NCBI RefSeq assembly: GCF_003286085.1
Contig: NW_020825312.1
Location: 1,922,001 to 1,986,000, forward strand
Source: Drosophila persimilis
Taxonomy: Eukaryota > Arthropoda > Insecta > Diptera > Drosophilidae
Direction: 5' to 3'
Length of the DNA: 64,000 bases
Below the pieces are notes generated by a model that made no database searches, was not told where the DNA came from, and was given only the letters and a program-made list of their open reading frames with translations. The number at the start of each line of letters is the position of its first letter. Within the stretch, counting starts at the first letter, position 1. Below are positions 37,901-47,969 of the stretch, piece by piece. The position numbers and the translations under genes are program-made.

Positions 37901-40536
37901 CAAGATGCCGGGTGGCCTTTGTCAGAGACTTTAACGATGAGAATCCACTTATAGGCCTCTTAAAGCGGAAAATAACTGGCTGTAGAACACAGGATATATC
38001 AGCGAAAGACTTGGACACAAAAGCAGATATCTTAAATAATGTCTATGTCTTTGGTATAAAAATAAACAAATGCGCATATCAAATCTATTACAGCCGAAAA
38101 TTTTTACATTCGGAAGCAGTGGCAGCCGCCCTAATAGGATACTTGGCAAACAGGTGAATATTTCGAAGCTAATTTTATCATATGTAAATCATAGATCAGC
38201 ATATTAATAAATTGTAAATTCTTTCAGTGGATTTCTGGATCTATTTTGCACTGATGCTAATGCAAAGATGGAAACTCGTACGAAAGCCATAACCTTTAAC
38301 AATCACCCCTATCCGTCAATTCAATATAGTGAAAACTCCACAATCCGGCAGATCGATTGTTTCGAGAGTGGTTCTTTATATCTGAATCTGTTGTGCATAA
38401 GTATCTTCAGCGGGTTCTTTGCCGCCTTCATTGTCAGGGAGCGTCGCATCGGATTCAAGCTATTGCAGCAAGTGGAGGGCATTAATATGACAACATTCTG
38501 GCTGGTCCACTTGCTTTTTGACTGGTTTTTGCTTTCGATATTTTCCGTATCGCTTGTAATCGTGATGACGCTTCTTCTGCAAAAGAGTTTCGACAATGAA
38601 ACAGGTAATGTTTTACAGGGGGTTTTACATGTTTGATATTCCAGTATAATAACTATTTCAATTATCAACTATTTCTAGTTGCCTATGCCTTTGCCTTGAT
38701 TCTCTTTAGTGTTGCACTGCTACTATTTTTATACTTGCTGATGCAATTCTTCGCACGAGTTATGTATGCATGGATTATACCTGTAGTACTATTGTTTATA
38801 TTGGGTTAGTACATATCTTAATATATTGGGGTTGCTTCTTTGACAGTCCATTCCACTTACCGTTCCAGCCATACCCTTCGAGTGGCCTGTTCCGGAAAAA
38901 GAATTTGCTTTCCTTTATATAATACCCACATACGCGGCCATTGCGTTGGTCCATGCCATCTGTATTGAGGCATCGTCGCTTAAAGTCTGTGAAGGAAGAA
39001 ACGACAAAAAATTTCAAGGATGCGGTGAGTGCTTGGAGTCGATGTCTGGTTTACACATGACTTATTGCATAGCTCATAGAGGTCCACTCCCACTGGTGCG
39101 TGATCGCTGGACTTCCATACATATTGGCACTGATCGGCGCATCTATGTTGTTTTATATCCTGCTCTTGCTTCTTGCGCGTGGATCCTTTTGCAACAGACG
39201 AAAAAGGTAAGAATTATAGTTGCAAAGTTTGTTTGTTTTTTCAGATAAAAATATAATGTTTTCTAAAAGACGTACAGGTGGCGAATATACTGATTATTGC
39301 GATTTGCAGAGAATGACCCAAAATGAGCTGAGAAACCATACTCTTCTTTTGGAAAATGTTGTAGTAAATTACCAGAATAGTCCAGTCAAAGACGTCACAA
39401 TTGGACTCAAGCCGCAAGTACATCTACTAATTTAATCTATGGTTTTCGAATCTCTTGTTTTTCTTTATAGAATGGATGTTCTTGGATTAGTTGGCGAGAG
39501 GTCTGGAAAGACTAGTATTAACAAAGTAATTGTATCGGAAATCATGCTATCTTCGGGACGAGTTCTAGTCAAAGGAATCGACGTTCACAATAGAAAAATA
39601 AACCGATACAAGGCCTACAAATATATGGGCTACTGTCCCCAAAAGGATTATTTTGAGCCCAAATTTACGGGTCGAGAAAATTTAAAAATTTTCTGTCTTA
39701 TACGTGGCATAAGATCGGATAAAGTGCGAGAAGTATCCGAAGAACTGGCCGAAAACCTTAACTTTCGGGAGCACTTACAAAAATCATCCAAGAAGTATAC
39801 GGTCAGTGATAAGCGGAAGCTTAGCACAGCAATAGCAGTGATAGGAACACCGCCACTTATCATTTTGGATGAGCCAACCGCTGGAGTGGAGAAGGCCCAT
39901 CGATCGGATGTTTTGGATGTGCTGAAGAGTGTCAACGAATGTGGCAGCACAATATTGTTATCTTCAAACAACATAGAAGATTTTCAATCTCTATGCAATC
40001 GAATGGCATTGCTGAAACGGGGAAAGGTGGTTGGAATCGGGTCTGTTGAAAGTTTTCGAAATAGTTTAACGCCGGGACTGATTCTAATGGTAAAAATCAG
40101 ACCTCATGCGATAATTCAAAGTGTAAGGTAGGCCATTCTTTTTTTGAATAATTATATTTATTGGTGCCTATTTGGAATACGCTTCTTGCTCATATTTTCT
40201 TACAGAAATGTACGATTGCAACCAAGCGAGCAAGAAATAGTTAGTAACATAACAACATTCCTGTTGCACACTTTTAAAAGCGTTTATTTGCTGTAAGTAT
40301 TGCCTATTTCGATTTCTGTGTATTTCTATAATATTTTTCCTGCTTTGTTGTTTTTCTGCAGAGAGGAATTGCAAGGAGATCTTTTGTATTACATACACAA
40401 CACTACGATTCCACTCGCCGATGCCTTCAAAATAATAGAGCAAAACCGACACGGGCTTTTTATTTCGGACTTCCTTTTAAAACACGAAAACATGGAACTG
40501 ACCTTTGTTGCTCAAAATTTTCGAATTCTTAAATAA
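34930..40536 (+). CDS. ABCA-subfamily transporter with divergent ATPase motifs
   Basis: Thirteen exons: 34930-35129, 35231-35804, 35892-36035, 36103-37302, 37360-38153, 38228-38604, 38679-38804, 38869-39024, 39080-39206, 39270-39413, 39471-40127, 40206-40292 and 40362-40536. They give 1586 residues. The order is TM1, ectodomain, five TMs, NBD1 (Walker A 'GLSDSGKSA' about residue 515, Walker B 'IVVLDEPTE' about 630), a second TM set, then NBD2 ('GERSGKTS' about 1288, 'LIILDEPTAGV' about 1414). This is the full ABCA plan for lipid export or import. Odd points: both LSGGQ signatures are altered (LSTAD, TVSDK), the NBD2 P-loop is one residue short, and the switch histidines look replaced (TTYHIEEAD, SSNNIED). 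Intron 10 needs a GC donor. I believe it resembles fly CG6052-type ABCA genes, but no symbol is assigned. Confidence 0.8.
39414..39470 (+). other. GC-AG intron in the ABCA gene
   Basis: The donor is GCC|GCAAGT and the acceptor is CTTTATAG. Only this cut joins LKP to MDVLGLVGERSGKTS in frame. The overlapping GT donor four bases later (cut after 39417) shifts the frame to an early stop. Confidence 0.7.
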
Positions 40537-41503
40537 ATGATAATTTAATGAGAATAACTGTTAACATAAATTGTCTTCTTATCGATGCACAGTGTACAAA
40601 AATATCGGTATAACGGTAATGGTGCTATGACATAACTGCTATTTGATAACTTTAATGCGAAGCGAGATATAGCATCAGGGAGGAACATACAAAATTAGTG
40701 GCATTATCCGTCCTTAAGCAATTCTCCCATCTATCGATCGAAGCCTCCCCAATAAGTTGTAACATTTGATCTGCTGCTCCTAGCCTAACAGGACAGCAAA
40801 GTGGATGTATGTATATATATCTATGTATATATAAATATTTCGCTCTCACTGCATGCCTTTCCCATTAATTTCCATTACTGTTTTTGCAGTTATTTATTAA
40901 GCAAAGTCGAATGTAAAATGGCCACAGCATACCTTTATTGTGAAATTAGGTCCGTGAATGTACAAGGGCCAGTTTCGTCCCCCTCAATAAAATTCTCCAA
41001 CGGACCAACTATGTTACACTTGGCTTGTTTCCCAGGGGGCAATGCCGGCTAGCTGTCGACCTCAGGGCTGGGTAGTTCCCCTTGGACAGTCTTCTTCTCT
41101 GCCGTCGACTTTCTCGAACTCCAGTGTTTCTCTCCAGGAAACCTTCTGGCCCAGTTTTGGTGGCTGTATTCCTTGCCGGCTGTGAGTAAAATTTCCTGCA
41201 TTACAACCTATTTGCACGCCCGCCTTTCTCTGTACTCACTTCAAACTTTCTGTTTAAAGCACAAAATTTCAACTTTCGACGTTACTCTTCCGTCCACGCT
41301 CCACGATTTCCGTAATCCAATCCACGCTTCCGCTGGGCTTCCGCTAGATGGCGCGTCGCCCTCAGCCCTGGCCACCTATCGTTTAGGTGGGACTGGAACA
41401 ACTATCCTGCCTTGATCTTAAAGATCAGAAATATCGATCAATCTAATGTATTGCACAAACTGTAAATTTTCTTTGTAGGGTCTGAAAATTATGTTGTTAC
41501 AGA

Positions 41504-41549
41504 CCTTCAGCACTAACCATACAGTATACTGTATGGTTAGTGCCTTCAG
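41504..41549. mobile_element. 32-bp perfect palindrome flanked by 7-bp direct repeats
   Basis: CACTAACCATACAGTA is followed at once by its exact reverse complement (41511-41542). CCTTCAG lies directly on both sides (41504-41510 and 41543-41549). This is the layout of a tiny inverted-repeat insertion with target-site duplication, or a collapsed fold-back element. The family is unknown. Confidence 0.55.
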
Positions 41550-41640
41550 GCTACAATCACGACTATCATTAATAGGGAAAGGAATATCATTATCGAATTG
41601 AAAACATGACTTTTTGGTGATTCCAGATGGGGATGAAAAA

Positions 41641-41648
41641 TATCGATA
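41641..41648 (+). promoter_or_regulatory. DRE upstream of Hip1
   Basis: A perfect TATCGATA palindrome 240 bases before the Hip1 ATG. DREF sites at this distance are typical of constitutive fly promoters. Confidence 0.55.
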
Positions 41649-41887
41649 CGATACCCATCCCTAATTCCAGATACGGCAACACTTGTTATGATTCACATAC
41701 CAAACATACACAAATACACATCGGTTTAATATGAATTTCTGCAGAGCAACAAATGAAAGCAATGTGATAAGATAAGATAACTTTCAATGATTTAAACACA
41801 CAGTTTTCCAGCTTATTCATGAGCTGACGAATAAACTCCAAGCAAGCCCACAACGCCCACACGTTCGCTAAGAAATCCATTAACACA

Positions 41888-44800
41888 ATGTCGACGCTTG
41901 CCGAAAAGGACTTTTACCAGTTGGTACGTACTCAATGTACATTTATGCAGTTGTCCTGCGCCTGGTCTCAGGCGGTGCCAAGATATAGAGATATGTATAT
42001 ACTTGTTAAAACCAACCATCACCCGCGACTTCCATTTTTGCATAGGAAGTGAAATGCTAATGTGTGTACAATGTACATATGTATGGATCATCAACAACAG
42101 TCGAGTTGATTAAACAGTGTCTGTGTGCAGCTGAAAGTGCAGTGAATACTTACAACTTTGAGACTAACTAACAACAACACAAACAAGAAAAAAAAACTGT
42201 TGCCATGGAAACCCACCTTTTGACTGGCCCGGCCCGATCTTGCCCAACAATGCCAAATGGGATTACTTCATATTACTTCGCGAACATTCCTTCAATGCGC
42301 TGCAAACATCTGACCAAAATTAGAATGCTCCCCAAGGGTATCAAATCGAACAGGGCAAATATCAATGGAATGATCGATGGGCCGTCAGCAGCGGTTGCGC
42401 AAATGAAGATGGGCCTTGTGCGTTCAGGTATAGGATTCTTAGGAATCAGCTGTTAATGGAGATGTTCTCTGGGAGGCCACAAGATTAAGGGTTGGCGCCT
42501 TTATGCCCAACTAATACTTCCCTAATACTGACCTATGCTCCAACTAATGTGACTAGACAATTGAACGCACCTGATCGTAGATTTGTATTTCACTGATAAT
42601 ATTATGACTATTTATATTGAAGGGTCTATTTTTAAATTTAATTCACATAAAATATATCCGCGTGTGACGTTGCTTCTGGCTTTAATAACTTATTGTATTG
42701 ACATTTTTTATTCCAGACTGTCAGCACAAACAAAGCTTTAAATGGTTTGGAGGCACCATTAAAAACGAAACATGCTCGATCCATTATTATTATGATACAT
42801 AAAACCAAAGAAGCAAAATCATTTTGGAACACCATCTCCCGGCAGTCCTTAATGCAAAGCAGATTCACCGCCTGGAAGTTTTGCCATTTGCTGCACAAGG
42901 TGCTAAGAGAGGCTCCTCCATGTGCTATAAAACACTCTCAGAGTCACAAGAAAATGATCCTTGAAGTGGGCAAAATGTGGGGTCATCTGCAAGACGATAT
43001 TGGACTCTGTATAAACGCCTACTGCAAGCTCCTGGTCACAAAACTAAATTTCCACGAAAAAAACACTTTTCCCGGATCCCTAATAATTTCGTTCAAGGAA
43101 ATTTCGAAAGCTGCCGATCGGGATGTAAATTACTTGTAAGACTTGAAACAATCATAGAGATATACCGCATATTAACACCTAGCGTTCGTTTCAGCTTTCA
43201 ATTGTGTGTGGAGATCTTCGATTATTTGGAGGATATAATTGCACTGCAGTTACAAATATTTTCTTCCATAAATACCTACCGAATGTCGTCCATGACTCAG
43301 CAGGGTCAATGTAGACTGGCACCCATGATTTGTCTCATTCAAGACTCGAACTCCCTCTACGATAATAGCGTAAGGATTATGTTTAAACTCCATGAAAGCC
43401 TACCGAACGACGTCCTGAGCGGCCACAGGGATAGGTTTAATGGTTTATTTTCGAAGTTGAAAGTCTTTTATGAAAATGTGCGACCGCTTCAGTATTTTAA
43501 AAGCTTAATTTCGGTTCCGGAATTGCCCGAATCCAGTCCAAATTTCAGTTCACAAGTTGATTTCAGTAGTTATATACCGCCAGTGGTCTATGTGCAACCA
43601 GAGCCCGATCCAATTGTTGAAGATCTTGTTGAGACCAGCTGTCCCTCAGAGCCAGATGATGGCCAAATGCAGCAGCAGTTGAATGCACTCGAGGGCATTA
43701 TAAATGAGAAGGAAGCTACGATTGAAGATCTTAAATTAACATTGAATTCATTACAACAAAATTTCGATGAGCTTGGACAGAGCTACCAACATGAAGTGCT
43801 CGAAATGCAGAAAGCCAATGCCCTCTTATCGAATGATCTGCTAATATCAAGGCAAATGTGTGAAAACATACGGATGCAAAATGATGATCTTGAGCTTCAA
43901 TTAAACAAAAATCCAATGCTAATACGTGAGTAACAAGTATCTTTTATTTTTGAACAACACAATAACTGATATCGCTGCCCCATTAGTGGACCAAAATCCT
44001 AATATTGTGTTTTGTCTGTAAATATTCTGGTCTGACATTTCCTTAGTAGAGTGGTTGGCACTTTTCACAGCTTTTTGTAATATTTAAATATTTGTATCCC
44101 ATTTTCTTGAATTATGTTGAATGCAAATACAGACTCCAGCTGAACCCGACGCGACTACACTTATACCATAGAGTTCCAGTTAGAAATACAATTAGCGCGC
44201 AAAACTTTTCAACCCCCTTCCACGCGCTTACTTATTATCTCTATCTGTCTCATACACTCTTCCCCGTCCAGTGTGCACCCTCCGGCGAAAGGGAGCGAGA
44301 TAGCAACACACATACTGACTGAGTATCGGTTATAAATGTAGAGCCGCAGCCCGTTTCCGTTCGTTTTTATTGTGTTTTATAAAGAAAACTCAATTCAGAT
44401 CTTATATTAATATATTCAGGCGTGTAGCTAAATAGATTTAACATATAAAGAACTAAGGAAAACACACAAAATAAACACAGGATACGGAACTCGCGGGATA
44501 GTTAACAAAATATCGGGCATTATCTGGAATCGAACAGATTTAAATTGTCGCCGAGGGTTCAGCTAGTTTGAAATAAAAACATATTTATCCAAAAGGTAAT
44601 TAAAATGTTTTAGAAGTAATAAACTCCGCATATTTTTAATAAATAGCTTAAAAACGAATAAATCTATTTTACAGAAAAGGTAATGGAAGAAGAGGAAAAG
44701 CAGAAACAATCTTCGGAAAAGTTTAACAAACTAAAATTGCTGTACACGCAAATTCGGGATGAGCATATTAAATTATTGCGTGAAGTAAGTGAACCTACTA

Positions 44801-47322
44801 TCTTTTTAATGACCTGCACTAAATGTTCTCTCTACCATTTCCCATTTCAGCAAAGTGAATCCACAAAGGTTTTAAATAAAGAGAAGCAAACCAACTCTGA
44901 GCTACTATTGCAAACAAAAGTCCTCAACAATGAGATACTAAAAATAAAAGGCGATGTTGAGGAAAAGAACAAGACCAACTTTGATTTGTTGCAACAAATA
45001 GAGGACCAAAAGGAGCAGCTTTCGCAGCTGGAATCGGTTAGGAATGAGATAAAGGAGCAATTTGATAATGTAGTAAAGCAAAAGGAAATACAAGAGCTGG
45101 ATTCTATTTCGACGTCTGAGAGATTGAGTGAAAATTGTTTGATAATTGAGAAACTGAATGCGTCTCTAAATGAGGCCCAGGAAAAGGTTTCAATTGCTGA
45201 AAGCCAAATAAGTTTGAAAAACGAAGAAATACTACAGCACTTAAAAGCGCATGAAACAGAAAAGGAAACGCTTCTGTCACAGAATGAGCAACTAAAGCTG
45301 GAGCATAAAGCGACCTTTGAGGATCAAAATAAACAATTGCTGGAAACTATAAATAGCCTAAAGCAAAAGGAAACTTCCCTGCAGGTAGATCCGTATAAAT
45401 TCCCTTATTGTATTGCAGTTGTATTACTTATATTCGTATGCTTTCACACAGGAATTAACAGAAGCTTTTGCGCTACTAAAGCAGGAATTCGATAATGTAA
45501 CCAAGCAAAAGGAAATACAAGAGCTGGATTCTATTTCAAAGTCTGAGAGATTGAACGAAAATAGTTTGGTAATTGAGAAACTGAATGCGTCTCTAAATGA
45601 TGCCCAGGAAAAGGTTTCAATTGCTGAAAGCCAAATAAGTTTGAAAAACGAAGAAATACTACAGCACTTAAAAGCGCATGAAACAGAAAAGGAAACGCTT
45701 CTATCACAGAATGAGCAACTAAAGCTGGAGCATAAAGCGACCTTTGAGGATCAAAATAAACAATTGCTGGAAACTATAAATAGCCTGAAGCAGAAGGAAA
45801 CTTCCCTACAAGTAGATCCGCATAAAATCTCTTTTTGTTTCACAATTACTTATATTCGTATACTTTCAAACAGGAATCTACAGTGGCTCTTACGCTCCTA
45901 AAGCAGGAACAGCTCTCGGTGACACAACAATACGAGGAATTGCAGGGCAGGCATGCGGCTCTGGAAGAGAAGTTCCATCAAACAACGAAACAAGTGGATT
46001 CTATTACTGAATCATATGAAAACTGTCATTCCAATCTTAACGATGTTAGAAAACTGGTAGTTCAAACTGTGAAGGACATTTGCAATTCCAAATTGAGTGA
46101 TTCCGCCGAACAGCCCTTAGATGCTATACCAAAAATCACAACAGAAATGGATGGGCTCATAGTTACATTCATTTCCTCACCTGATTTACAAAAGGCTACG
46201 TCCATTAAGGGCTTGCAGGCAGCTATGTTCTTTGGATATGCATTTATTAAATTATATGAGCAGTGCGATGTGGTCTACAAGTCTACAACAGAGATTGAGA
46301 CGGGTCAAGGTACGTTGGTAAAGCACGAGATTTTGCACTGTATAAATTATTGATATATTTGAAATTTTAGATATTTTAATGAAAGCATCATCCATATGCT
46401 CAGACATCTGCACCTTTTTCCAATATTCTCTCAACGACGAACCGAGGGAAAAGGAAACGCATAAGGCTTTAAGCGATGTACAATCGAAACTGTCGGATAT
46501 ACGTAAATTAGTTGATAAAATTAAACAGACATTTGAGAAAAAGATTGACTTCGATAAGCTGCTCGAAATAGAGCTTCGAGAGATGGATAGTGCGATCGAT
46601 GAGGCAGCCTCAAAGATTATTAACCTGTTGGCAAAGGCCCGCGAGAAAGATGACAAAACCAACCTGGAAGTCAATGGGAAAATTGTGGATGCATGCACGA
46701 CCCTAATGGAATGTGTTAAAGTCCTAATTTTAAAATCGCGTGTGCTTCAGCAGGAAATCGTCGCATCTCAAAAAGGTAGTACACACAGCTACATTTAATG
46801 TTTCATATTTCTAAACCGCTTTTCTTCATTTCAGGAAATGCGAGTGCTAATGAATTTTATAGGCGCAACAGTCAGTGGTCGGACGGGTTAATATCGGCTT
46901 CGAAAAGCGTAGCTAAGGCTGCGAATTATCTAGTTGATGCTGCCAATAATGCCATTGAAAGTGAATCTGGGAAGAACTTTGAGCTCATAGTCGCTGCCCA
47001 GGAAATTGCTGCCTGCACTGCCCAGATGGTTATTGCAAGTAAAGTCAAGGCTAATCGTAATAGCCAAAATCTGACAGACTTGACCAAAGCATCGCGGAAC
47101 GTAACTCAGGCCACTGGGACGTTGGTGGCCACTGTTAAAGATTGTAATTCCCAACTGGAAGAACTAAACGAGAAGGAGCTCTCCAATCTTACACCATCCC
47201 AAATAAAGACCATGGAAATGGAAATCCACGTAAAGGTTCTCGAAACAGAGCAAGCACTGCAGACACAACGCTTAAAATTGGCGGCGTTTAGGAGGGAGCA
47301 CTACAAGAACACAGATTACTAA
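41888..47322 (+). CDS. Hip1: Hip1, clathrin-actin adaptor (HIP1/HIP1R/Sla2 family)
   Basis: Nine exons, 41888-41923, 42717-43135, 43195-43925, 44675-44784, 44851-45384, 45452-45811, 45874-46309, 46371-46775 and 46835-47322, give 1172 residues. An N-terminal ANTH domain (about 1-280, 'KHARSIIIMIHKTKEAKSFW', 'WKFCHLLHKVLREAPP') binds phosphoinositides. A long coiled coil (about 330-850) would bind clathrin light chain and dimerise. The C-terminal I/LWEQ (THATCH) domain, with 'SASKSVAKAANYLVDAANNA' and 'DLTKASRNVTQATGTLVATV', binds F-actin. The protein links endocytic coats to actin. Exon 6 is a near copy of most of exon 5 (see findings) and lengthens the rod by 120 residues. The first exon codes only MSTLAEKDFYQL. 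The gene converges on Vps13D. Confidence 0.9.
43926..44674 (+). other. Hip1 intron 3, with a TATA-like site
   Basis: This 749-bp intron is much larger than the gene's other internal introns. It contains TATAAA at 44331-44336, preceded by a GTGCACCC...GAGCGAGATAGCAACACA block (about 44272-44311). It may hold an internal promoter or an old insertion; no coding sequence is seen. An ATG at 44683 just after it would allow a shorter form lacking ANTH. Confidence 0.4.
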
Positions 47323-47969
47323 ATTCGTTAAAGTGTACCTATGTATTATGTATTTTCTTTATGTTAAAATAATAGCAGAACAAACGCATAGATATAGATG
47401 CAAGAAATGGTAAACATTACAAGGACAAGGGCTCTCTAATATTATCCTCAGAACTGGGTTTGTTTGATTGTGGCCTTAGTTTCTGACTTGCTGTAAGCTT
47501 TCAATATTTGTTAAATCCATTAAATTATTTAGTATACACGCGCAATGGTCGTATTTTACTTTGGTAGACTAGATAGACCTATCCTTATCAAAAATAGATC
47601 ACACCAGATGTAAAACAGCCAAAGAGAGTTTCTTATTAAATTTAAATGAGCTTCATTCTACGCATCTATTCGCACCTTTTATGTATTATTTTTCGAAACA
47701 GTACAGTTTGGGTCAGTGGTTGAGACCCACACCACAGGATCAACTTGGATCATTTTAAAGCTCTCTGTTTTATTATTTTCTCATTTATTTCAACAAGTAA
47801 TGATCTGTTTTTCTTATCTCTTCTATCACATTGTACTTTTCCAATATCAAGTAAACCGATTACAAAATTAAAATCATAACTTTAATGTACAACGATTCTT
47901 GCACCCGTAAATATATTATATACACTCTTAAGTTCTAACTTGTATTATCACGAAAAGGCTTATTGCTTT
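47323..47969. other. Convergent 3' space between Hip1 and Vps13D
   Basis: AT-rich, non-coding. TTTATT words near 47764-47786 may serve as - strand AATAAA signals. No other feature is seen. Confidence 0.5.

Larger units (their letters stand above)
40537..41887. other. Intergenic region between the ABCA gene and Hip1
   Basis: No gene is recognised. It contains a GC-richer unexplained block (about 41030-41400), a perfect palindrome (41511-41542) and a perfect DRE (41641-41648) that probably serves Hip1. Confidence 0.5.

Noticed and set aside
39061-39090. Acceptor TTGCATAG at 39072 for ABCA exon 9
   Set aside because: It gives a frame lacking the hydrophobic segment. The acceptor CTCATAG at 39079 yields the expected transmembrane helix.
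39190-39270. Acceptor TTTTTCAG at 39244 for ABCA exon 10
   Set aside because: It puts a stop at once in the required phase. The acceptor ending at 39269 keeps the frame.
42205-42456. 83-codon + strand frame (METHLLTGPARS...) in Hip1 intron 1, with a good initiation context
   Set aside because: A possible donor at its end (GTTCAG|GTATAG) would join exon 2 out of frame. The composition is not gene-like and no family is recognised.
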